Assembly: GCA_044226395.1 (NCBI GenBank)
Contig: JBGAHD010000001.1
Location: 496,001-560,000, forward strand
From: JBGAHD01 sp044226395
Lineage (GTDB): Bacteria; Pseudomonadota; Gammaproteobacteria; Xanthomonadales; Ahniellaceae
Reading direction: 5' to 3'
DNA length: 64,000 bases
Position 1 is the stretch's first letter, and the number at the start of each line of letters is the position of its first letter. The position numbers were made by a program, and so were the translations under genes. Under the pieces are notes generated by a model. The model ran no database searches. It saw only the letters and a list, made by a program, of their open reading frames with translations, and was not told where the DNA came from. Shown here in pieces: positions 9,120-16,989 of this stretch.

Positions 9120-10055
9120 TCACTGCACCAAAACCCCACTGCGCTTGGCAATCCCCACCTCGGCGCGCACGCCGGCATTGAACTCCAGGTAATCCCGTTC
9201 GATGCCATCGCTGAAGATCACGCCGTAGTCCGCCATCTGCGACACGAGTTGCAGCGATTGCTTGCCCTCGATGCGACCAAAGACCAGACTCGCCTGGGTG
9301 CTTCGGCTGGGGAACGGTTCGCGCACGGTGAAGTACAGGCACTGCGATTCCCACGGGAAACCGCTTTCCTGCAGCGCCTTGAGTTGCTTCGACTTGCCCC
9401 CACCGGCCACGCCAATGGCGCCAGTCAGCAAGCTTCGAAACCACCCGGTGGAACCTAGCCCCGTGGAAACGATGATGCCGCTCGAGGAATGCACTTCCTG
9501 CTTCTTGCCCAGCGTGATGCTGTAGCGCGCGGATACGTGCGTTCTGGGCCCGATGAACAGATCGTTCACCGCGTGCAATTCCTGGCCATCGCTCAGCACG
9601 ACGCGCGCCATGGTGATGCTTCGCGCGGCGCGTCGTTCTTGCAGGGCTTCGGGAACGACGAAATGCAGATCGTCGACTTTGAACGGCAGCAGCACGCCAT
9701 CCCAGCGCGCGGGATCGGGGTTGACGCCAATCACGGGTTGGCCGTCGAGATACTTGAGCGTGTTGGCCACGAGCCCGTCCTGCCCCAGCACCACGACCAG
9801 GCAATCGGGCGGAAACAGAAAGCTCGACACCAGGGATCGATCCAGCCGCTGCACGCGCGCATGCTTGGCCAGCACCGCTTCGGTGGCGCTGACGGCCTGG
9901 CGGTAGACGCGCAGTTCGTTCTCGTAGTCCGAGAAATCCGCGCCCATATGCTCGACGTAGAAGCGCGCCTGTTCGATGGTGTTGAGGCGCGCGACCAGGT
10001 CCTCGAGCCGGGTCTTGCGCGTGACCAGCACGATGCGGCGTTGCGAAGCGTCCAT
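9120..10055 (-). CDS. NAD kinase-like protein
   Basis: 311 aa of the ATP-NAD kinase fold. The region after the N-terminal helices has VVLGQDGLVANTLKYL, corresponding to the GGDGT loop of NAD kinases but with Gln in place of the second Gly. VIGVNPDP follows. HAVNDLFIGP matches the 'LND' motif, and SSSGIIVSTGLGSTGW matches the conserved TPTGSTAY-type segment. The N-terminal part resembles that seen in NADK-family members that are not the housekeeping enzyme. The gene starts 3 bp after the stop of the SPFH gene, so the two are surely co-transcribed. Whether it phosphorylates NAD or another substrate cannot be told; the altered loop argues for caution. Confidence 0.72.
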   Translation of the reverse strand: MDASQRRIVLVTRKTRLEDLVARLNTIEQARFYVEHMGADFSDYENELRVYRQAVSATEAVLAKHARVQRLDRSLVSSFLFPPDCLVVVLGQDGLVANTLKYLDGQPVIGVNPDPARWDGVLLPFKVDDLHFVVPEALQERRAARSITMARVVLSDGQELHAVNDLFIGPRTHVSARYSITLGKKQEVHSSSGIIVSTGLGSTGWFRSLLTGAIGVAGGGKSKQLKALQESGFPWESQCLYFTVREPFPSRSTQASLVFGRIEGKQSLQLVSQMADYGVIFSDGIERDYLEFNAGVRAEVGIAKRSGVLVQ

Positions 10056-10058
10056 GCC

Positions 10059-11087
10059 CTACTTCCGCGGCGCGGACGACACCGACTGAGTCAACTGCTG
10101 TAGCAGATCCGGCGAGATATTGAGCTCGCCGATCTTGCCCGCGTTCTGCGCCAACTCTTGGAAGGCCGAGGCGATGATCGCGCCGGGTTCGGCGCTGCCC
10201 AGCGCCAGCGCTTGCAGCACGCGCGGATCGACGCCGCTGATGGTGCGCACCAGGGCGCTCATGGCATAGGCGCGCGCGTCGGCTTCGCGCTTGGCGTTGG
10301 CGGCGCGCAATTCGGTCAGGGTTTCGTTTTCTTTTTCCTGCTGAATCTGGCCTTGCAGTTCCTGCGCTTGTATTTGCTGGCGCTTTTCCAGCACGGCGCG
10401 TTCGGCTTCGAGCTGGGTTTCGCGAATCTGGCGCTTCTTGGCCTCGACCGCGATGTCGGTATTGAGTTCGTTTTCCTTCACCGCGCGTTCTTGCTCGATG
10501 GCGGCGTTGCGTCGGCGATAGAGCGCGTCGTCGGCTTCCTTGAGGATCTGTTCGCGCACGGTCGCCTCGAGCGCGCGCGCGGTGTCGGGCGTGGGCTTGA
10601 TGGCGAGGATGGCCAGCGTCACGAGTTCCAGACCGAGGCTCGCCAAGCCATCGGCCTGACGCAAGCCATTGCGCACGCTTTGCACCAGGCCTTCGGAAAC
10701 GCGCAACAAGTCCTGCAGTTTCTGTCCCTGCAAGGCCGCGCGCAGTTGCACCTGCACGGCGTTGACGACGCGTTGCGGCAGCTTGGTCGGGTCTTCCGAC
10801 ACGTACTCGCCATTGGGCTTGAGCGTGAAGTTCATCAGCGCGGCCAATACTTTGGGATCGGCGACGCGATACGTGATCTGGCCCTGGATCGTCACTTCCT
10901 GAAAGTCCGCGCTCACTTCGCGAAAGATGAAAGGCGCATCGACGCTTTCCATCGGAATCGACACCAGCGAGGCATTCGGCGCGAAGTAGAAGAACGACAA
11001 ACCCGCGCCTTCGCGCACGGGTTGGCCATTGCGGTATTGGATCAGGTACGTGCTGGGGCTCGCCTTGGCGTAGCGAATGCCTAACAT
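10059..11087 (-). CDS. SPFH/band-7 domain protein
   Basis: 342 aa from an ATG at 11087 preceded by GAGGA at 7 nt; the frame is open further upstream but no better start is seen. The N-terminal half is the SPFH/band-7 domain (YLIQYRNGQPVREGAGLSFFYF, VTIQGQITYRVADP). Residues about 190-285 are a long charged coiled coil rich in E, K, R and Q. The C-terminal tail is GSAEPGAIIASAFQELAQNAG. No N-terminal membrane helix is obvious, so it may associate peripherally with membrane. SPFH proteins assemble into membrane-associated oligomeric scaffolds. It is coupled to the NAD kinase-like gene 3 bp downstream. Confidence 0.85.
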   Translation of the reverse strand: MLGIRYAKASPSTYLIQYRNGQPVREGAGLSFFYFAPNASLVSIPMESVDAPFIFREVSADFQEVTIQGQITYRVADPKVLAALMNFTLKPNGEYVSEDPTKLPQRVVNAVQVQLRAALQGQKLQDLLRVSEGLVQSVRNGLRQADGLASLGLELVTLAILAIKPTPDTARALEATVREQILKEADDALYRRRNAAIEQERAVKENELNTDIAVEAKKRQIRETQLEAERAVLEKRQQIQAQELQGQIQQEKENETLTELRAANAKREADARAYAMSALVRTISGVDPRVLQALALGSAEPGAIIASAFQELAQNAGKIGELNISPDLLQQLTQSVSSAPRK

Positions 11088-11159
11088 GGTTGCGTCCTCG
11101 ACGGTCGGTCCGTGGGCGCAGTTTAGCGGCAACCGCGGCGCGTGGATCGCCGCCCTGCC

Positions 11160-12293
11160 CTAATGACGAACCAGGGCCAGCACGATCTCGAACACGATCA
11201 ACAGCACGATGGCCAGTTCCAGCAGTTCCGCGCGCCGAGTGCTGGCTTCGTCGTAGAGGGCGGCGTAGGTGTCGCTCGCTATGGCGAGTTTGCGATGCAC
11301 CGACTGGCTGAGCTTTTGCACGCGGAACAGTTCCAGGGCGTGGCTGTGCACGCGCGCCAGGTAGACGTCCTCGGTCACTTGCAGCGTGTTCTCGACCTTG
11401 CTGGTCAGCGCGGTCACTTCGGCTACCAGGCCGTGGACGCGTCGCGCCAGGGCGGCGCAGCGACGCGAGGCCATCAAGGACAAACCCCCGCGGGCATTGA
11501 ACACGAGGTCGTTCATCTTGGTCAGCTCGCTGTCCATCAGCGCGTCGTAATAGCGCATCTCCAGCAACTGCGCGTTGGCGACTTCGATGATGTCGACCAC
11601 GTCCAGATCGTCGTGCGGGCTCAGCACCACGGCGCGATCCCACGTCAGCATCACCAGATCATCGACGTAGTATGAGAACGCTTTGCCAGTGAGTTCGGCG
11701 CGTTGGGTTGACGACAGCGGGCGGGTCTCGCCAGACAGCAGACTCGCCAAGTCGACGCTGGACTGGAACTGCGCGGCATCGAGCGCGGGTTCGGTGCGAC
11801 GCACGACCGCGTAAAGATAGTCTTCTTCCAGATGCGCTTGCGCGGGCCGATGCAGGGCATCGCCGATGGTGTCGCGCACCGTGCGCAGGGCTTTGTCCCA
11901 CAGCGGCGACGCGGCCGCCGGGCCCAGCGTGCGATCAAGGGCGTTGCAGCGCTGGACGAAGGCGTCCCAGTCCAGATCGCTCACGGCCACGTGCACGGCC
12001 AGGGCGATGGCGCCGAAGTCGTAAAGGCGCGCGCTCACGCGAGCGGTAACCTCGCGACCTTCGAGTTCGAACGTGATGGACTCCAACTCGACTTGCAGTG
12101 GCGGCGCTTCGAACGCAAGTTCGTTGGGCGCGACCGTGGTCAATCGCGTGCGTCGGCTCGTATCGCCATGGCGACGCTGCCAGGCGGACTCGGCACGCGC
12201 CAGATCAATGGCATCGGCGACGTCGATCAAACGATGCGCGATCAAAGTGCCGGCTTGAATGCGCATGGGCGTGCCCTTGGGCGAGTGAGCCAT
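11160..12293 (-). CDS. RMD1/YagE (DUF155)-like membrane protein
   Basis: 377 aa. The middle contains ARLYDFGAIALAVHV, then DDLVMLTWDRAVVLSP and IIEVANAQLLEMRYYD, followed by a helical region. A single C-terminal membrane helix (LLELAIVLLIVFEIVLALV) ends in RH. The arrangement (soluble domain, helical hairpin, C-terminal anchor) resembles the DUF155/RMND1-YagE family, whose bacterial members have no settled function. I use the ATG at 12293; a second ATG nine codons in is possible. It lies 9 bp downstream of the HlyD adaptor gene and 72 bp upstream of the SPFH gene, so it is likely part of the same operon. Confidence 0.6.
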   Translation of the reverse strand: MAHSPKGTPMRIQAGTLIAHRLIDVADAIDLARAESAWQRRHGDTSRRTRLTTVAPNELAFEAPPLQVELESITFELEGREVTARVSARLYDFGAIALAVHVAVSDLDWDAFVQRCNALDRTLGPAAASPLWDKALRTVRDTIGDALHRPAQAHLEEDYLYAVVRRTEPALDAAQFQSSVDLASLLSGETRPLSSTQRAELTGKAFSYYVDDLVMLTWDRAVVLSPHDDLDVVDIIEVANAQLLEMRYYDALMDSELTKMNDLVFNARGGLSLMASRRCAALARRVHGLVAEVTALTSKVENTLQVTEDVYLARVHSHALELFRVQKLSQSVHRKLAIASDTYAALYDEASTRRAELLELAIVLLIVFEIVLALVRH

Positions 12294-12302
12294 GCCCCGA
12301 GG

Positions 12303-13502
12303 CTACCGCGTTCGCGTGACCTTTGTACCGTCGCGCACGCTCTCGCCGGGGAAGGCGATCACCGCCTCATCGGCTTTCAAGCCCGCGCGCACTTCGGCCC
12401 GGTCTTGACCGATCTGGCCGATCTCGACCTGACGCAGGCGCGCGCGACCGCGCTCGATCACGTACACGCCCCAATTCGCGCCTTCGCGAAACAGCGCAGA
12501 CACGGGCACGGTCACCACGTTCTCGCCGCGCCACACGACGAAGCGCGCGTCGACGCGATAACCATCGCCCAGTCCGCTCGGGGGTTCGGCGAAGTCGACG
12601 ATCACGCGCACGCGTTGTTCCTCAACACCGAGCGCGGACACCTTGGTGAAGCCGCCCGGCTCGATGACGCGAATCACGCCGCGCAAGGGCGCTTGATCCT
12701 CGGCCACGCTCAAGGCCACTTCGCCGCCCGCGCGTAGGCGCGTGGCGTCGGCAGTGAGGACTTCGACCATCACTTCCAGGCGCGCGGGATCGCCGACTTC
12801 CATCAGGGTTTCCCCTGCCCCGACGGGTTTCTCGCTTTCGATGTGGCGTTGAATGACGACGCCCGTGACCGGCGAAAGGATGGGCAGGATTAGTCCGCCC
12901 GCATCGGCGCGGCCTTGTTGTTCCAGACGCGCGGCGGCGGCAGCGCGGCGATCGCGGGCTTCGTCCTCATTCGCTTCGGCGGCTTCCATGTGCGATTGCG
13001 CGAGCGTCACGGCATTGGCGGCCTCATCGCGCGCCTGAGCGGAGAGTTGAGATTGCGCGGCGAGCGTTTCGACGCGCTTGGCGGTGCGGCGCGCCTGCGC
13101 CAGTTCGGCGGTGGCGCTGTCGTGCATGGCGCGCGCGGCGACGAGCGCGGCTTCGGCCGAGCGCAATTGCGCGCGCAGTTCCTTGTCGAGCGCGGCATCG
13201 AGCAGGCCCGCGCGTCGCGGTCTCAGCGTGGCGATGGCCTGACCTTCGCGCACCGCGTCGCCGGGTTCCAGATTCACGCGATCGATCACGCCGTCGAGCG
13301 GCGCGGCGATGGTGTAGCGATCGATCAGGCGCGTGCGCCCTTCCTCGGTGAAGCTGATCTCCAGGGTCTGTCGCCGCACGACGTCGGTATCGACGATCAC
13401 CGAACGCGGCCACAGCAGCCAGGCGCCCAAGGCCGCCAGCGCCAGCACGGCCGCGCCGTAGAGCGGAAAACGTTGCCACCAGTTCTTCTTTGCCGTGTTC
13501 AT
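12303..13502 (-). CDS. HlyD/MFP-family efflux periplasmic adaptor
   Basis: 399 aa starting at an ATG that overlaps the permease stop by 4 nt (ATGA). An N-terminal signal anchor (FPLYGAAVLALAALGAWLLW) is followed by a lipoyl/barrel-sandwich half (YTIAAPLDGVIDRVNLEPGD), a long coiled-coil hairpin (about 105-200), the second lipoyl half (ILSPVTGVVIQRHIESEKP), and beta-barrel and membrane-proximal domains ending KVTRTR. It bridges an inner-membrane ABC transporter of MacB/FtsX type to the periplasm or an outer-membrane channel. No TolC-like gene is seen nearby. The next gene upstream is its permease. Confidence 0.9.
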   Translation of the reverse strand: MNTAKKNWWQRFPLYGAAVLALAALGAWLLWPRSVIVDTDVVRRQTLEISFTEEGRTRLIDRYTIAAPLDGVIDRVNLEPGDAVREGQAIATLRPRRAGLLDAALDKELRAQLRSAEAALVAARAMHDSATAELAQARRTAKRVETLAAQSQLSAQARDEAANAVTLAQSHMEAAEANEDEARDRRAAAAARLEQQGRADAGGLILPILSPVTGVVIQRHIESEKPVGAGETLMEVGDPARLEVMVEVLTADATRLRAGGEVALSVAEDQAPLRGVIRVIEPGGFTKVSALGVEEQRVRVIVDFAEPPSGLGDGYRVDARFVVWRGENVVTVPVSALFREGANWGVYVIERGRARLRQVEIGQIGQDRAEVRAGLKADEAVIAFPGESVRDGTKVTRTR

Positions 13503-15859
13503 TCGCGCGCCTTGAGTACACGAACCAGATCGAGCCGGCCAACGCGACGTCGCATCGCCAGACCACACACCAATGCACTGACCAAGGACACCAGCCCCGC
13601 CACGGCATGCGTGCGCGCGCTGAGGTAGTGCGGGATACGGAACAAATCGGAATCAAAACCCGTGGTCAGCAGATACGCCAGCCCATGCCCCATCAGAAAT
13701 CCCAAGGGCACGGCGGCGATCGACAACAGCACCAACTCGCCGATCAGCAGATACCCCACTTCCGATTCGGTGAAGCCCAGGATACGCAAGCTCGCCAGAT
13801 CGCGCTCCTGTTCCGACAAGGCCACGCGCGCGGCGCTGTAGACCACGCCGACCGTGATCATGATGCCGAAGCTCGTCGCGATCAGCGTGAAGGTCAAAAT
13901 GGTCTTGGCCATGCCTTCGTTGAAATTGCGAATACCGAGCACGCGTTGATCAATGCCGGCGATGGCCGGGCGCCGTTCGAGCGCGCGCAGCACTTGCGGC
14001 AGGCGCTGAGCGTCGACGCTCAGCAGCCAGCCCGCGTCGAGCTGGGTTTGATCGAAGACGCGGTCGAAGGTGTCGCCATTGACGTAGGCTTGCACGCCGA
14101 ACGGTTCCGACGTCACGCCGGCCAGCGCCAAGGTCGCGGTCGGCGTTCGACCATCGAGCGGTTCGATCGTGATGGGGTCGCCAAGTTTCGCGCCGATCAT
14201 GCGCGCCAGGTAGTCGGTGAGTATCACGCCACGCAGCGGGGGCGCGACCGGCGCGCCTTGCGTATCGAGCGCGCGACGAAGCCGCGATGCCGTGGAAAGC
14301 ACGCGCACGGCCGAACGATAGCTCGCCGCGCGAAAGCGAATCTCCGCGGGCAGCGCGCGCACGGGTTCGACGCGCAGCACGCCGGGAATGCGCGCCACTT
14401 CATACCGCGCGGCGCTGGCGTGCGGAAAGATCAGATCGACCGAGACATCGTGCCGCTCCGCGAGTTGGAACTGCGTGTCGAGCATGCGCCCGATGGCATC
14501 GCCCTGAAACCGCCCCATCATGATGATGGCCGTGCCCGCGGCCAGACCTATCCAGGTCAGCAGCGCGCGCCACGGTCGCAATTGCAGGTGACGAAGAATC
14601 AAACGGCTCGCATGGCCAAGCTTGCCGCCACCCGTGCGCACGCCCGCCTTGATCCAACGCGAATGCGGCACGGGCGGACGCATCGCTTCGGCCGGGAGCA
14701 TGCGCGACACGCTCCACGTCGGCACCGCCACGCCGAGCAAGGACGTGAGCAGACTCACGAACATACTGCCCACCACCACGCCGCCCGAGATGTGGTAGTC
14801 GATCCACGGTAAGCGATAGAACTGCTGATACAGATCGGCCATGCGACCGCCGAGTTCTAGTCCCAACGCGATGCCCATCGCCGCCGAGAGCACGCCCGTG
14901 ACCAAGGCCACGCCGGCGTAGTGCGCGGCCAACTCGCCCTTGCGCAGACCGAAGGCGCGCAGCGTGCCGATCTGCTCGCGTTGCCCGGCGATCAAGCGAC
15001 TGAGCACCACATAAAGAATGAAAGCCGCGACGCTAAGAAACACCGCCGGAAACACGCGCGCCATCGTGCCTAGCTGACGAAACTCCTCGCTCAGATAGCG
15101 ATGCGAACGCTGATCGACGCGCGCGATCGCGCCACGACAGCCGTAGCGGCGCAGACGCTCATCAACCTCGGCGATCACCGCGGCCGCGCGCGCGCCGGGC
15201 CGCAAGGCCATGGCCACGCTGTTGAAGGCGCCGTCCATGTCGACCGCGCCGGCCAGCCAATCGCGCGGCAGCCAGACCACGGCGAAGCGTTTCGAATCCG
15301 GAAAGATCGAGGCCGGATCCATTTGCGACACGAACTCCGGTGACGTGGCCACGCCAACCATCACCGCGCGTTCGCGTCGGCCGTGAATCGTCAGCGTCAA
15401 CTCGGCGCCCAAGCGCAGACGATGCGCTTCGACGAAGGCATCGCTGAGCACCATCGCGCGATGCTCGCCCGGTTCGGGCAGCCGCCCTTGGCGCAGATGC
15501 ACGCGGTTGAGCGCGGTGTCGGCCGAGGTTGGCAGGCTCACGGCCTGGATGCGGATCGGTTCGCTGAAGCCTGCGAGTTCCGCGCGCCCCAAGGTCATGA
15601 TGCGCGTATCGACCTGGGCCACGCCCGGCAAGGCCGCGAGATCGCGCGCCACGGCTTCGGGCGCGCGCTCGAGATCGGCGAAGACGTCGGCGAAGTGATA
15701 CTGACGATAGAAATTCGCGCGACTCGTTTGCAGCGATTCCAACGTCGTGCGCGTCATCACCAGATTGGCGATGCCCACGGCCGCGACCATCGAGACCGCC
15801 AGCAATTGCACGCGCAACTGCCACAGATCGCGGGCGAGTTTGCGCGTGAGCATGCTCAC
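13499..15859 (-). CDS. ABC transporter permease, FtsX-like (MacB-type, duplicated)
   Basis: 786 aa with two FtsX-like units. Each has a long periplasmic loop followed by three membrane helices near 275-390 and 660-780, with one additional helix at the N-terminus (LLAVSMVAAVGIANLVM) and one in the middle (ALLTWIGLAAGTAIIM). It forms the membrane part of a lipoprotein-release or macrolide-type exporter with the ATPase and adaptor beside it. The start is a GTG that overlaps the ATPase stop as GTGA and has GAGGA 9 nt upstream; an ATG two codons in (15853) would be 15 nt from it, which is too far. Confidence 0.9.
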   Translation of the reverse strand: MSMLTRKLARDLWQLRVQLLAVSMVAAVGIANLVMTRTTLESLQTSRANFYRQYHFADVFADLERAPEAVARDLAALPGVAQVDTRIMTLGRAELAGFSEPIRIQAVSLPTSADTALNRVHLRQGRLPEPGEHRAMVLSDAFVEAHRLRLGAELTLTIHGRRERAVMVGVATSPEFVSQMDPASIFPDSKRFAVVWLPRDWLAGAVDMDGAFNSVAMALRPGARAAAVIAEVDERLRRYGCRGAIARVDQRSHRYLSEEFRQLGTMARVFPAVFLSVAAFILYVVLSRLIAGQREQIGTLRAFGLRKGELAAHYAGVALVTGVLSAAMGIALGLELGGRMADLYQQFYRLPWIDYHISGGVVVGSMFVSLLTSLLGVAVPTWSVSRMLPAEAMRPPVPHSRWIKAGVRTGGGKLGHASRLILRHLQLRPWRALLTWIGLAAGTAIIMMGRFQGDAIGRMLDTQFQLAERHDVSVDLIFPHASAARYEVARIPGVLRVEPVRALPAEIRFRAASYRSAVRVLSTASRLRRALDTQGAPVAPPLRGVILTDYLARMIGAKLGDPITIEPLDGRTPTATLALAGVTSEPFGVQAYVNGDTFDRVFDQTQLDAGWLLSVDAQRLPQVLRALERRPAIAGIDQRVLGIRNFNEGMAKTILTFTLIATSFGIMITVGVVYSAARVALSEQERDLASLRILGFTESEVGYLLIGELVLLSIAAVPLGFLMGHGLAYLLTTGFDSDLFRIPHYLSARTHAVAGLVSLVSALVCGLAMRRRVGRLDLVRVLKARE

Positions 15860-16587
15860 CAGCGCAGATCCTCGGCGCGCGCGCGGACGGTGTTACGCGA
15901 CTCGCCCTGAATGCGGCCATCGGCCATGCGCAACACGCGATGCGCCAGGCGCGCGATGTCGGCGTTGTGCGTGATCACGAGTGTCGTCGTGCCGTAGTCA
16001 CGATTGACCGCGTCCAGCGCGGCCAACACGCGCACGCCGGTGGCCGCGTCGAGCGCGCCAGTCGGCTCATCGCACAACAGCACGTCGGGTCGCTTGGCGA
16101 TGGCGCGCGCGATAGCGACGCGTTGTTGCTCGCCACCCGACAGCTGCGAGGGAAAGTGATCGGCGCGCTCTTCCAGGCCCACGCTGGCGAGTGCTTGCTC
16201 CACCGGCATGGGATCGTCGGCGATTTCGGTGACCAGGGCCACGTTCTCGCGCGCGGTGAGGCTGGGAATCAAATTGTAAAACTGAAAGATGAAACCCACG
16301 TGCTCGCGTCGATAGCGCGTGAGTTCGGTTTCGCCAACGCCATGCAAGCGATGATCGCGATACCAGACTTCGCCCGCGGTGGGCACGTCGAGTCCGCCGA
16401 GAATGTTGAGCAAGGTCGACTTGCCGCTGCCCGAGGCGCCAAGCAGCACGACGAACTCGCCAGGATAGAGATCGAGCGTCACGCCACGCAGCGCGTGCAC
16501 CGCCACTTCGCCGGCCATGTAGACCTTGGTGACATCACGCAGTCGGAAGGTCGGGGGGCCGGCATCGGCTTCGACGCGCGCGTTCAT
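15856..16587 (-). CDS. ABC transporter ATP-binding protein (MacB/LolD-like)
   Basis: About 243 aa from the ATG at 16587; the frame is open for another 38 codons upstream, but that extension has no family character. It has Walker A GASGSGKST, Q-loop FIFQFYNLIPSLTA, signature LSGGEQQRVAIARA, Walker B VLLCDEPTGALD and switch His in ITHNAD. This is the full set of an active ATPase of the LolD/MacB group that powers FtsX-like permeases. It is the first gene of a minus-strand run in which the ATPase, permease and adaptor overlap by 4 nt each. Confidence 0.9.
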   Translation of the reverse strand: MNARVEADAGPPTFRLRDVTKVYMAGEVAVHALRGVTLDLYPGEFVVLLGASGSGKSTLLNILGGLDVPTAGEVWYRDHRLHGVGETELTRYRREHVGFIFQFYNLIPSLTARENVALVTEIADDPMPVEQALASVGLEERADHFPSQLSGGEQQRVAIARAIAKRPDVLLCDEPTGALDAATGVRVLAALDAVNRDYGTTTLVITHNADIARLAHRVLRMADGRIQGESRNTVRARAEDLRW

Positions 16588-16989
16588 GCGCGAAGGCTCG
16601 ATCGACGCGGCGATGACGCAGCGCCAGACGCGGGACTTACTCGCATCGACACGCGCGGAATCGCAGTCCATGTCATCGTCATCGTGACCTCCAGTCACCA
16701 TTAGACGCGATCGCGCCCGGCGAGCCCTTGACCGACGTCAAAAGATCGTCGTCGGGCTATTTGCGAGTTTCGCACGCCGATGCATGCCTTCGCGAAGCGC
16801 CACGCGGGCAATTTGAACGAATCTCGACGCCACTCGAACAGCGTCGCTGAGCAAACCCACGCCGCGCGTTTTCGCGCTTCGACTAATTGACTAGGATAGC
16901 CCCGTGATCGCGCCTCGGGCGCCGATAGCCGCGGCAACGGACGGAACCGCTTTCGCGTGGGCATGTGGGCTGTCCCGGAGAACCTTCGG
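16588..16989. other. Divergent intergenic region
   Basis: About 400 bases between the ABC exporter operon (minus strand) and the sensor kinase gene (plus strand). It must contain both promoters. I see no operator or hairpin that stands out, and no small gene with a ribosome-binding site. Confidence 0.5.

Noticed and set aside
9079..11643. 854-aa open frame on the minus strand, rich in Arg and Gly
   Set aside because: It crosses the SPFH and NAD-kinase-like genes in another frame. It has no domain, and the real genes have motifs and ribosome-binding sites.
13490..14812. 440-aa plus-strand frame opposite the permease
   Set aside because: Antisense shadow of the FtsX-like gene; rich in Arg and His with no domain.
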